NCBI RefSeq assembly: GCF_916700565.1
Contig: NZ_CAKAKO010000004.1
Location: forward strand, 62,001 to 126,000
DNA length: 64,000 nucleotides
Source: Xenophilus sp. Marseille-Q4582
GTDB lineage: Bacteria > Pseudomonadota > Gammaproteobacteria > Burkholderiales > Burkholderiaceae_C
Direction: 5' to 3'
Shown: piece by piece, positions 43,963 to 52,958 of the stretch
Position numbering within the stretch: the first letter of the stretch is position 1
How the letters are laid out: every line of letters begins with the position of its first letter
Position numbers and translations under genes: made by a program
Notes under the pieces: generated by a model
The model's database searches: none
What the model saw: only the letters and a program-made list of their open reading frames with translations
Told to the model about the DNA's origin: nothing

Positions 43963-44907
43963 TCAGGCGTATTCCGCCAGCGCCTTCTTCATCTTCTTCA
44001 TCGCCGCCACTTCGATCTGGCGGATGCGCTCGGCCGAGACGCCGTAGTCGGCGGCCAACTCGTGCAGCGTCATGCCGCCCGAGCCGTCGTCGTTCACCTT
44101 GAGCCAGCGCTCTTCCACGATGCGGCGGCTGCGCGCGTCCAGCGCTTCCAGCGCGGTGGCGATGCCGTCGGTGGACAGGCGGTCGCGCTGGCGCGATTCC
44201 AGCTGCGCCGTGGGCTCCTGCGTCGCGTCGGCCAAGTAGGCGATGGGGCCGAAGCTCTCTTCGCCGTCGTCGGCCGGGCCGGGGTCGAGCATCACGTCAC
44301 CGCCCGACAGGCGGGTCTCCATCTCGATCACTTCCTCGCGCTTGACGTTGAGCTGCTGCGCGACCTGATCGATCTCGTCGGTGTTCAGCGTCTCGCGGTG
44401 GGTGTCGGCGTCCAGGGCCGCGGCATCGGCCTTGAAACCCTGCTTCATCGAGCGCAGGTTGAAGAACAGCTTGCGCTGGGCCTTGGTCGTCGCGACCTTG
44501 ACCATGCGCCAGTTCTTCAGGATGTACTCGTGGATCTCGGCCTTGATCCAGTGCATGGCGTAGCTCACCAGACGCACGCCCTGGTCGGGGTCGAAACGCT
44601 TCACGGCCTTCATCAGGCCGACGTTGCCTTCCTGGATCAGGTCGCCGTGCGGCAGGCCATAGCCCAGATACTGGCGCGAGATGGAAATGACCAGGCGCAG
44701 GTGCGACAGCACCAGCGCGCCGGCCGCTTCGAGGTCGTTGTGGTCCCGCAGGCGGCGTGCATAGCCCTGCTCTTCCTCGAGCGTGAGCAGCGGCAGCCGG
44801 TTGGCGGCGGAAATGTACGCATCCAGATTGCCAAGCGAGGGCACCATGGCCCACGGGTTGGCCACGGCCAACTGGTTGGCAGCAGGGGCTCCGGACAGGC
44901 TTGTCAT
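43963..44907 (-). CDS. rpoH: heat-shock sigma factor RpoH
   Basis: 314 residues. Region 2 with LVLSHLRLVISISRQYLGYG, GDLIQEGNVGLMKAVKRFDP and YAMHWIKAEIHEYILKNWR; the RpoH box region (TTKAQRKLFFNLRSMKQGF) is a clear sigma32 mark; region 4 (LHELAADYGVSAERIRQIEVAAMKKMK). Start ATG 44907 with AAGGAG 7 bp upstream. A perfect CIRCE lies 29 bp ahead, linking it to HrcA. Confidence 0.95.
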   Translation of the reverse strand: MTSLSGAPAANQLAVANPWAMVPSLGNLDAYISAANRLPLLTLEEEQGYARRLRDHNDLEAAGALVLSHLRLVISISRQYLGYGLPHGDLIQEGNVGLMKAVKRFDPDQGVRLVSYAMHWIKAEIHEYILKNWRMVKVATTKAQRKLFFNLRSMKQGFKADAAALDADTHRETLNTDEIDQVAQQLNVKREEVIEMETRLSGGDVMLDPGPADDGEESFGPIAYLADATQEPTAQLESRQRDRLSTDGIATALEALDARSRRIVEERWLKVNDDGSGGMTLHELAADYGVSAERIRQIEVAAMKKMKKALAEYA

Positions 44908-44935
44908 TCGGGTTTCTCCTTGGTAGCGGGGCATG

Positions 44936-44962
44936 TTAGCACTCGGTTAGAGAGAGTGCTAA
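44936..44962. promoter_or_regulatory. CIRCE element (HrcA operator) before rpoH
   Basis: TTAGCACTC (44936-44944), 9-bp spacer, GAGTGCTAA (44954-44962): an exact match to the CIRCE consensus. It sits in the rpoH leader; a TATTAT -10 candidate lies just upstream on the minus strand. HrcA bound here would repress rpoH. Confidence 0.92.
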
Positions 44963-45273
44963 ACCAGCGGTTCCCCAATAATAAAAGGGGCGTTGATAGT
45001 TTTGTTTGATGGCCGGATGCGGCGAAAGTTCCGCGGCGCGCCGGCGAGGCCAGGGCTGAGGCTTCAGTCTAGGGACGGGCTGCGGGCCGGGTGTCAGAAG
45101 ATGCCGCCTGGGCAGGGGTGGGCGGGAAATCGGTGCATGAAAGGATTGTGAAGGCCCGCCAGGGCGCATGAACGCGCGACGGATGAACTGTTTGTTGCGA
45201 CGCCGGAAACAATCGGGCCTCAGCGGCCGGGTGCGCAAGCCCAGCGGCTGCCGCGCCGCCGCCGCCACCGGGC
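44963..45273. other. rpoH promoter region and empty intergenic DNA
   Basis: It holds the rpoH promoter next to the CIRCE (AT-rich 44976-45010). The remainder to 45273 shows no gene or clear signal. Confidence 0.5.
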
Positions 45274-46317
45274 TCAACGACGTCGGGCGCGTGCCATCAG
45301 CACCAGGCCCAGGGTGGCCAGGCCCGCCGCCGCCGCCCAGCCCCGCGGCGACAGGCGCCGTGCGTCGCGAAATCCGCCTTCGACGGCGTGCGTGCGCGAG
45401 CCTTCGAACAGGTTGCCCGCATCCGGCACGGCCGGCTTGGCGGCCGCCAGGGCGCGCCGCGTGAGGAGACCCATCACGCGCGCCACCGCATCCGGGGCCA
45501 GCGCATGCGCGAAGATGCCGGGCAGCGCCGGCGCACCCATATAGGTCTTCGCGCGCGGGCGCGGGCTGGCGCTCAGTTCCACCAGCACGCGCGCCACCCG
45601 CTGCGGCTCGATCAGCGGCGCGGGCGGGCTCACCTGCCGGCCGCTGTAGTTGGCGCCATGCCGCATGCCCGGGCTGTCGACGAAGGTGGGATAGACCTCG
45701 CACACGTGCACGCCGGGGGCATCGGTGAGTTCGCCGCGCAGCGCCTCGGAAAAGCCCCGCAGACCGAACTTGCTGGCGGTGTAGGCGGCCGCATAGGGCG
45801 TCGGAATCCAGCCTCCCACCGAGATCATGTGGATGAGCGTGCCCCGGCCGCGCCGGCGCATCGCACCCAGGATGGCGTGCGCGCCATGCAGGTGGCCCAG
45901 CAGGTTGGCCTCGATCACGCGGCGGTGCGCGTCGAGCGGCGTTTCCTCGAAGCCGCCCACGGCGCCGACGCCGACGTTGCTGATCCACACGTCCACCGGT
46001 CCGAAAGCCTCCAGCGCCTGGTGGGCCAGCGCCTTCACGCCCTGCGGGTCGGTCACGTCGGTGGGAACGGCCAGCGCCTGGCCGCCCCGGGCTCCGCACT
46101 GCAGCACCAGGGCGTCCAGCGCCTGCGCGGAACGCGCGGCCAGCACCAGCCGGGCGCCTTCGGCCGCCATCGCGAGCGCGGTGGCGCGGCCGATGCCGCT
46201 CGATGCGCCGGTCAGGACGATGGTCTTGCCGGCCAGCCGCGGGCGCACGGTGAAGGGCGGCGGGCTTGTCGCGCCGTTCGTGCGGGCGCGGTCAGGGGCG
46301 GGGGAATCCGGGATCAT
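45274..46317 (-). CDS. SDR family oxidoreductase with C-terminal membrane anchor
   Basis: 347 residues. TGASSGIGRA nucleotide motif, NVGVG, catalytic Ser in ISVGG and YAAAYTASK (Tyr/Lys). The C-terminus ends in a transmembrane helix (GWAAAAGLATLGLVLMARARRR). Start ATG 46317 with AAGGAG 8 bp ahead. Substrate unknown. Confidence 0.88.
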   Translation of the reverse strand: MIPDSPAPDRARTNGATSPPPFTVRPRLAGKTIVLTGASSGIGRATALAMAAEGARLVLAARSAQALDALVLQCGARGGQALAVPTDVTDPQGVKALAHQALEAFGPVDVWISNVGVGAVGGFEETPLDAHRRVIEANLLGHLHGAHAILGAMRRRGRGTLIHMISVGGWIPTPYAAAYTASKFGLRGFSEALRGELTDAPGVHVCEVYPTFVDSPGMRHGANYSGRQVSPPAPLIEPQRVARVLVELSASPRPRAKTYMGAPALPGIFAHALAPDAVARVMGLLTRRALAAAKPAVPDAGNLFEGSRTHAVEGGFRDARRLSPRGWAAAAGLATLGLVLMARARRR

Positions 46318-46477
46318 GGGGAGCACTCCTTGGCAACGGGGCATGGCTTCGGCGATGCATGGGTTCGCGCAAGATCGCCCGGCGCCCGCCGGGGGACTGC
46401 CCGCGGCCACGCTGTGCACGCGTCGGACGGGCGCGCCGACCCGCGGCCCGGGCGCCGTGGCGCTTCGCGCGTGGACG

Positions 46478-46505
46478 AAAAAACGCCCGCCCGGGTGGGC
46501 GGGCG
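46478..46505 (-). terminator. strong minus-strand terminator
   Basis: 9-bp GC stem CGCCCGCCC/GGGCGGGCG (46484-46492, 46497-46505), 4-nt loop, then six T on the minus strand. Confidence 0.85.
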
Positions 46506-46642
46506 AATGGCCCGGCATGCGGGCCGACCACGAAGGCGGGAGACGGTTGTGCCGACGGGCGCGGGCGGCGCAGGTAGGCCGAGCGCCCGTGGCGGTGCTG
46601 GTGCGCAGCCCGCCCGCCTGTCCGGCCCGCTCGCGGCCGGCG

Positions 46643-46670
46643 CGCCTGCCGCCTGCCGCCTGCCGCCTGC
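46643..46670 (+). repeat. four tandem CGCCTGC units
   Basis: Four perfect 7-bp units upstream of the small basic protein gene. Confidence 0.85.
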
Positions 46671-46738
46671 CGCGGGCACGCGGATTGCCGCAGGCCATGA
46701 CCCGCAGGCGCATCCGGCGGGCCTTCATGGAGAGGCGC

Positions 46739-47059
46739 ATGAGCAAGAAGCATGATTTCCTTCGCGACGAGCAGTCGCGCCAGAAGCACCCCGACAAGCC
46801 GCAGGTCGGCAGCCCGGCCGCCGTGCAGGAGGGCCAGGCGGGCGAGCGCGCGGCGGCGCACGCGCAGCAAGGCGGCGCCGGCAAGGTGGCCAACGACCAC
46901 AACCAGGCCGGCCACCAGGCGCCGACCCCCACCCACCAGGCCCGGCGCACGCCGCAAAGCCGGAACGACCGGCAGTCCCTGGGACCCGGGCCCCAGAACC
47001 AAGTGTCCGCCCGAAAGGGCGGCGGGGGCGCAGGCCGGGTCCCGCGCGGAAGCGGCTGA
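46739..47059 (+). CDS. small basic disordered protein
   Basis: 106 residues, RBS GGAGAGG. Starts MSKKHDFLRDEQSRQKHPDKPQ, then low-complexity Gln/His/Gly-rich sequence, ending in a basic Gly-rich tail. Probably unstructured. Not assigned. Confidence 0.55.
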   Translation: MSKKHDFLRDEQSRQKHPDKPQVGSPAAVQEGQAGERAAAHAQQGGAGKVANDHNQAGHQAPTPTHQARRTPQSRNDRQSLGPGPQNQVSARKGGGGAGRVPRGSG

Positions 47060-47136
47060 GGCGGCGGCGTGCCGCAACGTGCGCAGGGCGCAGGCTGCCG
47101 GCGCCGGTTCGGGCGCTGACTGGCCTGCGCCGCGTC

Positions 47137-47703
47137 TCAGGGCGCCTCGGCCGGGCGCCCGGGGCCGCGTCGCCGGCCGGCGTGGCGCCGGCACCGCCAC
47201 CATTCCTCCAGGTAGCACAGCGCCACCGCCGCGCCCAGCGCATGGGCGGCCGCCAGCGGGAACGGCGACAGGCCGGGGTCCTTGAGCGTCCATTGGGCGC
47301 CACCGAAGCACCCGCTCCCTGCGGCGGGTCGCAGCGCGTCGGCATGCGCGCTGACCAGCAGCGCCAGCCCCACGAGCGGCAGCAGTTCCTGACCGCTGTG
47401 GACCATCTGTTCCAGCGGGCCCACGCGGCGGCCCTGCGCCGCCCAGCGCAGGTCGGCATACACCGTCAGCTCATGCGCCACGAACAGGAGCACGCAGACC
47501 GCGAGCACGGCGGGCGTGAATTCGAACCACAGCACCAGCAGCACCGCCGCGCCCATTTCGGCCAGCATCAGCAGATGGATGCGGGGCTCGCGCGTGCCGG
47601 CCGTGAGCTCGATGCGTTCGCGCCGGTGCAGGGCCCAGTCGGCGAGGCCGCACAGCACCCACAAGGGAAAGACGCCGAATTTCAGGAGCCACTGTTCAGG
47701 CAT
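47137..47703 (-). CDS. unknown integral membrane protein
   Basis: 188 residues with at least four membrane segments (LLKFGVFPLWVLCGLADWAL, MAEMGAAVLLVLWF-type, FTPAVLAVCVLLFVAHEL, PLVGLALLVSAH) and several internal His (LHRRERIE, IHLLML, AHELTVY, MVHSGQE). No known family was recognised. It follows the bd oxidase genes on the same strand. Confidence 0.6.
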   Translation of the reverse strand: MPEQWLLKFGVFPLWVLCGLADWALHRRERIELTAGTREPRIHLLMLAEMGAAVLLVLWFEFTPAVLAVCVLLFVAHELTVYADLRWAAQGRRVGPLEQMVHSGQELLPLVGLALLVSAHADALRPAAGSGCFGGAQWTLKDPGLSPFPLAAAHALGAAVALCYLEEWWRCRRHAGRRRGPGRPAEAP

Positions 47704-47742
47704 CGCAGGACGGCCTTGGCGGGCGGGGCGGGGCTGGCGCGC

Positions 47743-47892
47743 TCAGCGCGAGAAACCGGTCGCTGCCATGAACCCGCGCAGCAGCAGCGCCAGCGTGCCC
47801 AGCGCCGCGACGCTGGCCACCCACAGCAGCACCAGCCAGCCCAGGCGCGGGCCCCATTTGCGCCAGCCGCGTTCAGTGGTACCCGTCGCCAT
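47743..47892 (-). CDS. DUF2474/CydX-like small oxidase subunit
   Basis: 49 residues: MATGTTERGWRKWGPRLGW then a single transmembrane helix (LVLLWVASVAALGTLALLLRG). Overlaps cydB by 20 bp on the same strand. Small proteins of this size complete bd oxidases. Too short for the usual ORF threshold. Confidence 0.8.
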   Translation of the reverse strand: MATGTTERGWRKWGPRLGWLVLLWVASVAALGTLALLLRGFMAATGFSR

Positions 47893-48880
47893 GGCGCACC
47901 TTGCCGCGGAACACCCAGTAGCTCCATGCCGTGTACATCAGGATGATGGGAATGATCAACAGCGCGCCCACCAGCGCGAAGCCCAGGCTCTGCGGTGGGC
48001 CGGCCGCCTGCCAGATCGAGATGGAGGGCGGGATGACGTTCGGCCACAGGCTGATGCCCAGCCCGCTGTAGCCCAGGAAGAGCAGGGCCAGCGTCAGCAG
48101 GAAAGGCGAGGCGTGCGCGCCGCGGCGCAGCTCGGCCAGCAGCCGCCACACCGCCACGCCCACCAGCAGCGGCACGGGCGCCAGGTAGAGCAGGTTGGGC
48201 AGGCTGAACCAGCGCTGCGCGATGGCCGGGTGAGACAGCGGCGTCCACGCACTCAGGGCCGCGATCACGCCCAGCATGGCCCAGGCCAGCGGCACGCTCA
48301 GCGCGCGCATGCGCGCCTGCAGCGGGCCCTCGGTCTTCATCACCAGCCAGGTGCCGCCCAGCAGGGCATAGGCGGTCACCAGCGCGCAGCCCGTGAACAG
48401 CGAGAAGGCCGAGATCCAGTCGAAGGGCCGGCCGGCGTAGTGGCCGTCGGCCACGGGAAGGCCCGACAGGAAGGCGCCCAGCGTCACGCCCTGGAAGAAA
48501 GTGGCGGTGTAGGAGCCGCCGATGAAGGCCAGGTCCCACCAGCGCCGCTTGCCTTCGCGGGCCTTGAAGCGGAACTCGAAGGCCACGCCGCGGAACACCA
48601 GGCCGATAAGCATCAGGATCAGCGGCAGGTAGAAGGCGCTCAGGATCACGCCGTAGGCCACCGGAAAGGCCGCCAGCAGGCCCGCGCCGCCCAGCACCAG
48701 CCAGGTCTCGTTGCCGTCCCACACGGGCGCGACGGTGTTCATCATCACGTCGCGGTCCGCCTTGGCCGGCACGAAGGGAAAGAGGATGCCGATGCCCAGG
48801 TCGAAGCCGTCCATGACCACGTACATCATGATCCCGAAGAGGATGATGACGGCCCAGATCAGCGGCAGGTCAATGCCCAT
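47873..48880 (-). CDS. cydB: cytochrome bd oxidase subunit II (CydB/CioB)
   Basis: 335 residues, about eight membrane helices. MYVVMDGFDLGIGILFPFV, WDGNETWLVLGGAGLLAAFP and YSGLGISLWPNVIPPSIS are typical of CydB. It overlaps cydA by 11 bp. Works with CydA in quinol oxidation. Confidence 0.95.
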   Translation of the reverse strand: MGIDLPLIWAVIILFGIMMYVVMDGFDLGIGILFPFVPAKADRDVMMNTVAPVWDGNETWLVLGGAGLLAAFPVAYGVILSAFYLPLILMLIGLVFRGVAFEFRFKAREGKRRWWDLAFIGGSYTATFFQGVTLGAFLSGLPVADGHYAGRPFDWISAFSLFTGCALVTAYALLGGTWLVMKTEGPLQARMRALSVPLAWAMLGVIAALSAWTPLSHPAIAQRWFSLPNLLYLAPVPLLVGVAVWRLLAELRRGAHASPFLLTLALLFLGYSGLGISLWPNVIPPSISIWQAAGPPQSLGFALVGALLIIPIILMYTAWSYWVFRGKVRHGDGYH

Positions 48881-50315
48881 GGCGGTGCTCCGGTGCGGCG
48901 CGGTCGCCCTGGGCGTCCACGCGTTCGTGCGCGGCCGACAGCGGCCGCATGGGGGTGCGCGGCTCGCCGGGGCCGCCCTGCACGGGCAGATCGCCTTCGC
49001 CGGTCGCGGGGCCCTTGGCGATCAGCCGCAGGCCGTAGGCCGTGCCGGCGCCGAACACCACGAGGTAGACGACGACGAACATCGCCAGCGTGAAGCCCAC
49101 GTGCCCGGCCGTGTGCTGCGGCGACACGGCATCGGCCGTGCGCATGAGGCCCTGCACGATCCAGGGCTGCCGGCCGATCTCGGTCGTGTACCAGCCGGCC
49201 AGGATGGCGACCAGCCCGGCCGGCGACAGCGCCAGCGCGAAGCGCAGGAACGCGCGCTGCGTGAACAGCCGCCCGCCGCGCCGCAGCCACAGGCCCCAGA
49301 AGGCCAGCGCGATCATCAGCAGGCCCAGGCCGACCATCACGCGGAAGGTCCAGAACACGACCGTGGCGTTGGGGCGGTCTTCGGGCGCGAAGTCCTTCAG
49401 CGCCGGGATCTGGCCGTCCCAGCTGTGGGTGAGCAGCAGGCTGCCCGCGCGCGGGATCTCCAGCGCATGGCGCGTGGTCTCGGCCTGCATGTCGGGCCAG
49501 CCGAACAGGATCAGCGGCACGCCTTCGCCCTCGGGCGTGCGTTCCCAGTGCCCTTCGATCGCGGCCAGCTTGGCCGGCTGGTGCGCCAGCGTGTTCAGGC
49601 CGTGCTGGTCGCCGATGAAGGCCTGCAGCGGCGCGGCCGCCAGCAGCATCCACAGCGCCATCGACAGCATGGTGCGGTTGCGCGGGTTGTCGTTGCCGCG
49701 CAGCAGGTGCCAGGCCGCCGCGCCCGCCACCATCAGCGCGGTGGCGATGTACGAGGCCACCACGGTGTGCGTCAGGCGGTAGGGGAAGGAGGGATTGAAG
49801 ATCACGCGCAGCCAGTCCACCGGCACCACGCGGCCATCGACGATCTCGTGGCCCTGGGGCGTGTGCATCCAGCTGTTGGAGGCCAGGATCCAGGTGGCCG
49901 AGATCAGCGTGCCGACGGCCACCGCCAGCGTGGCGACAAAGTGCAGCGCCGGCCCCACGCGCTCGCGGCCGAAGAGCATCACGCCCAGGAAGCCCGCCTC
50001 GAGGAAGAAGGCCGTCAGCACCTCATATGCCAACAGCGGGCCGGTGACGCCGCCGGCGAAGCGCGAGAAGTTGCTCCAGTTGGTGCCGAACTGGTAGGCC
50101 ATGACCAGGCCCGACACCACGCCCATGCCGAAGGCCACCGCGAACACCTTGATCCAGAACTGGTAGAGGTCCAGGTAGACCGAGCGCCGGGTGCGCAGCC
50201 ACAGCCCTTCCAGCACCGCCAGGTAGCTCGCCAGGCCGATGGTCAGGGCCGGGAAGATGATGTGGAACGAGATCGTGAATCCGAACTGGATCCGCGCGAG
50301 AAGAAGGGCGTCCAT
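48870..50315 (-). CDS. cydA: cytochrome bd oxidase subunit I (CydA/CioA)
   Basis: 481 residues. Heme ligands: His18-region (FGFTISFHIIFPALTIG), GDQHGLN and the axial residues in the conserved GWYTTEIGRQPW. The quinol-binding Q-loop is the short CioA form, which points to a cyanide-insensitive enzyme. Together with the aa3 oxidase, it provides a second branch of respiration. Confidence 0.95.
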   Translation of the reverse strand: MDALLLARIQFGFTISFHIIFPALTIGLASYLAVLEGLWLRTRRSVYLDLYQFWIKVFAVAFGMGVVSGLVMAYQFGTNWSNFSRFAGGVTGPLLAYEVLTAFFLEAGFLGVMLFGRERVGPALHFVATLAVAVGTLISATWILASNSWMHTPQGHEIVDGRVVPVDWLRVIFNPSFPYRLTHTVVASYIATALMVAGAAAWHLLRGNDNPRNRTMLSMALWMLLAAAPLQAFIGDQHGLNTLAHQPAKLAAIEGHWERTPEGEGVPLILFGWPDMQAETTRHALEIPRAGSLLLTHSWDGQIPALKDFAPEDRPNATVVFWTFRVMVGLGLLMIALAFWGLWLRRGGRLFTQRAFLRFALALSPAGLVAILAGWYTTEIGRQPWIVQGLMRTADAVSPQHTAGHVGFTLAMFVVVYLVVFGAGTAYGLRLIAKGPATGEGDLPVQGGPGEPRTPMRPLSAAHERVDAQGDRAAPEHRHGH

Positions 50316-50837
50316 CGGAGGAGGGGCTCAACGGCAGGGCATCAGCACAGCCTGCATTCGACTGCAGAAGCCCGGACCTGCAAAGAGGACAGGTTGACCC
50401 ATCCCGTGGCGCTGGCGCCGCGCCGCCGGCATGCCGCGCCGCGCTGGAGGCGCGGCGGGCCTGCCCCCTGAAGACCAAAGCATTCGCCCGCGTGGACGAA
50501 TGCGCGGTGCGCTTGCGGCGCGCGCCGGCCGGCGCCTGCCGATCCGGCGGCGCCGTCCTACGCGCGAACGGCCTGCGCGCCGCAGGCCGGGCCGGGCGCG
50601 GCGCCGCGCGCCGGCCCATTCACACCGTCGGTACCGTGCCGCCATCGATCCGGTGATCCGAGCCGACGAGGTGGGGCGAGCGGCGGACGATGCAAAAGGC
50701 CGACGCTTGCGCAGGCTTCATGTCTTTTGACATTTTTCCGCGTAGGACGGTGCCTTGTTCGGATGTCGGCCGCCTGAGGCGCCCACCACAATGCCGCAGG
50801 CCGGACGCCGCGTCCGGCTCCTTCGCACAGGCCCTCC
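50316..50837. other. cydA-kinase divergent intergenic region
   Basis: 522 bp without a convincing gene. It has a GCATTCG/CGAATGC hairpin near 50481-50504 and an ATGTC-TTTT-GACAT inverted repeat at 50720-50733 that could be an operator or contain a -35. No FNR-type box was seen. Confidence 0.5.
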
Positions 50838-52472
50838 GTGAGTTCTACGCCCGAAAAGCGCCCCAACCAGCCCGCCCGCCGTCCTGTCCATGCCGAGGGC
50901 TCGTCCCATGAGCTGCGCGACCACAAGGACGACATCTTCTTCGCCGCGATCGAGACGACGCGCATGCCCATGCTGATCACGGACCCGCGGCAGGAAGACA
51001 ATCCCATCGTGTTCGCGAACCGCGCCTTCGTCTCGATGACGGGCTACGCGGCAGAAGAGATCCTGGGCACCAACTGCCGCTTCCTGCAGGGCCCCGCGAC
51101 CGACCGCGCCGCCGTGGCCGTGATCCGCGAGGCCGTGGCGGCGCGCACCGAAGTGCAGATCGAGCTGCTCAACTACCGCAAGGACGGCAGCACCTTCTGG
51201 AATGCGCTGTTCATCTCGCCGGTCTACAACCCGGCCGGCGAGCTGGTGTATTTCTTTGCCTCCCAGCTGGACGTGAGCCGCCGGCGCGACGCGGAGGACG
51301 GCCTGGCGCAGGCGCAGAAGATGGAGGCGCTGGGCCAGCTGACGGGCGGCATCTCGCACGACTTCAACAACCTGCTGCAGGTCATGTCGGGCCACCTGGA
51401 CCTGCTGGAAGCGCGCGGGCGCATGGGCAAGCTGGAGGGCAGCCATGTCGAGCGGGGCGTGCAGAACATCCGCGCGGCCGTCAGCAAGGCGTCCACCCTC
51501 ACCGGCCAGTTGCTCGCCTTCTCGCGCAAGCAGCGCCTGCGCGGGCGCGTGGTCAACCTCAATGCCGTGACGCGCGACATGGCCGACCTGGTGAGCCGCA
51601 CGCTGGGCGAGCAGATCCGCACCGTGTTCAGGCTGGAGGAGAATGTGGGCAACTGCCAGCTGGACCCAACGCAGCTGGAAGTGGCCCTGCTCAACGTGCT
51701 GGTGAATGCGCGCGACGCCATGCCCGACGGCGGCACGCTGACCATCCAGACGGGCAGCGTGGACGTGGGCGAGGAGGACGCCACCGCCTTCGCCGGCCTG
51801 CCGCGCGGGCGCTACTGCAGCCTTTCGGTGTCGGACACCGGCCACGGCATCGACCAGGCGCTGATGGCCCGCGTCATGGAGCCCTTTTTCACCACCAAGG
51901 AAGAAGGCAAGGGCACGGGGCTGGGCCTGTCGATGGTGTACGGCTTCGTCAAGCAGTCGGGCGGCACCGTGTCCATGTACTCGGAAGTGGGCATCGGCAC
52001 CACGGTGCGCATGTATTTCCCCTGCGTGGACCTGATGCCCGATGCGGCGGCGCAGCCCGCGCGCGGCCACGACCGCGGCGGCACCGAGGCCATCCTGCTC
52101 GTGGAGGACCGCGAGGAAGTGGGCGAGCTGTCCAAGGAGATGCTGCAGGGCCTGGGCTATACCGTGCACATGGCGCTCGATGCGCACAGGGCGCTGCGGC
52201 TCATGCGCTCGCTGCCGCCCGACGAGCAGCCTGCGCTGCTCTTTTCCGACATCGTGATGCCCGGCGGCATGAACGGCTACCTGCTGGCCCGCGAGATGCA
52301 GAAGATCAAGCCGTCCCTGCGCGTGCTGCTGACCACGGGCTTCGACCGGGACCTCGGCGGCCTCGACAGCGGGGCCCCGGCCGAGTTCGAGATCCTCAAG
52401 AAGCCCTACCGCCTGGCCGACCTGGCCCGCAAGGTCCGCGAAGTGCTCGACGGACCCACCGGGGCGAGCTGA
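50838..52472 (+). CDS. LOV-domain hybrid histidine kinase
   Basis: 544 residues, three parts. A LOV domain (about 33-150) with the blue-light motif GTNCRFLQG, Cys80 being the flavin-bonding residue. A histidine kinase (phospho-His174 in GGISHDFNNLL; N box VNARDAMPDGG; GTGLGLSM). A receiver domain with the phospho-Asp471 in LLFSDIVMPGG. It is therefore likely a blue-light receptor signalling within one chain. Start GTG 50838. No signal or membrane segments, so cytosolic. Confidence 0.9.
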   Translation: MSSTPEKRPNQPARRPVHAEGSSHELRDHKDDIFFAAIETTRMPMLITDPRQEDNPIVFANRAFVSMTGYAAEEILGTNCRFLQGPATDRAAVAVIREAVAARTEVQIELLNYRKDGSTFWNALFISPVYNPAGELVYFFASQLDVSRRRDAEDGLAQAQKMEALGQLTGGISHDFNNLLQVMSGHLDLLEARGRMGKLEGSHVERGVQNIRAAVSKASTLTGQLLAFSRKQRLRGRVVNLNAVTRDMADLVSRTLGEQIRTVFRLEENVGNCQLDPTQLEVALLNVLVNARDAMPDGGTLTIQTGSVDVGEEDATAFAGLPRGRYCSLSVSDTGHGIDQALMARVMEPFFTTKEEGKGTGLGLSMVYGFVKQSGGTVSMYSEVGIGTTVRMYFPCVDLMPDAAAQPARGHDRGGTEAILLVEDREEVGELSKEMLQGLGYTVHMALDAHRALRLMRSLPPDEQPALLFSDIVMPGGMNGYLLAREMQKIKPSLRVLLTTGFDRDLGGLDSGAPAEFEILKKPYRLADLARKVREVLDGPTGAS

Positions 52473-52551
52473 GGCCCGTCCCACGCACACGCGGCGCGGG
52501 GGCCGATCGGCAGCGCCCGGCAGCTTCGCGCCTTCCCGCCGGAGGCAAGGT

Positions 52552-52875
52552 TCAAGCCGGCGCCCACCCGCGCGGGATGCGCCAGGGCCGCCGCGCCAGG
52601 GCAGCCGGCCGCCCGCATGGCGGCCAGGCGGCAGGCCGCGCCTGCGACACGGTGAGCGATGCAGGCTCGAGCGCCGACACCAGCGCGCGCCGGTGGGCAT
52701 CACCCACGAAGCGCTCGCCCGGCGCCAGCACGATGTCGCGCGGGTCGTGGTCCAGCGTCACCCACACGCTGCCGTGGCGGCATTCGATGCCGATGCCCGC
52801 CACGTCGGGCAGCGTGAGCAGGCCCTGTCGTGGCAGTTCGAGGTGGAAATCCGCGAGGGCGGGGCGATTGGCCAT
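52552..52875 (-). CDS. DUF2917 protein
   Basis: 107 residues. Conserved piece LTLPDVAGIGIECRHGSVWVTLDHDPRDIVLAPGERF. Small beta-rich protein, divergent from the LysR gene 83 bp away, so likely its target. Function unknown. Confidence 0.85.
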   Translation of the reverse strand: MANRPALADFHLELPRQGLLTLPDVAGIGIECRHGSVWVTLDHDPRDIVLAPGERFVGDAHRRALVSALEPASLTVSQARPAAWPPCGRPAALARRPWRIPRGWAPA

Positions 52876-52958
52876 GGTGCAGGCTCCTTCGCATTCAGTG
52901 ATGGAATGACTATAGTGAGACGCTCCCCGGATTGGATGGGTGATTCGGAACTCGTTGC

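Larger units (their letters stand above)
46318..46738. other. intergenic region with terminator and 7-bp tandem repeat
   Basis: Noncoding in all likelihood. Contains the terminator at 46478-46505 and four CGCCTGC units at 46643-46670. Nothing else recognisable. Confidence 0.5.

Noticed and set aside
45388-47059. Long plus-strand frames over the SDR region
   Set aside because: Antisense to the SDR; only the end from 46739 is kept, because it has its own ribosome site and lies beyond the SDR gene.
50316-50837. FNR/Anr box for the bd oxidase promoter
   Set aside because: No TTGAT-N4-ATCAA sequence is present.
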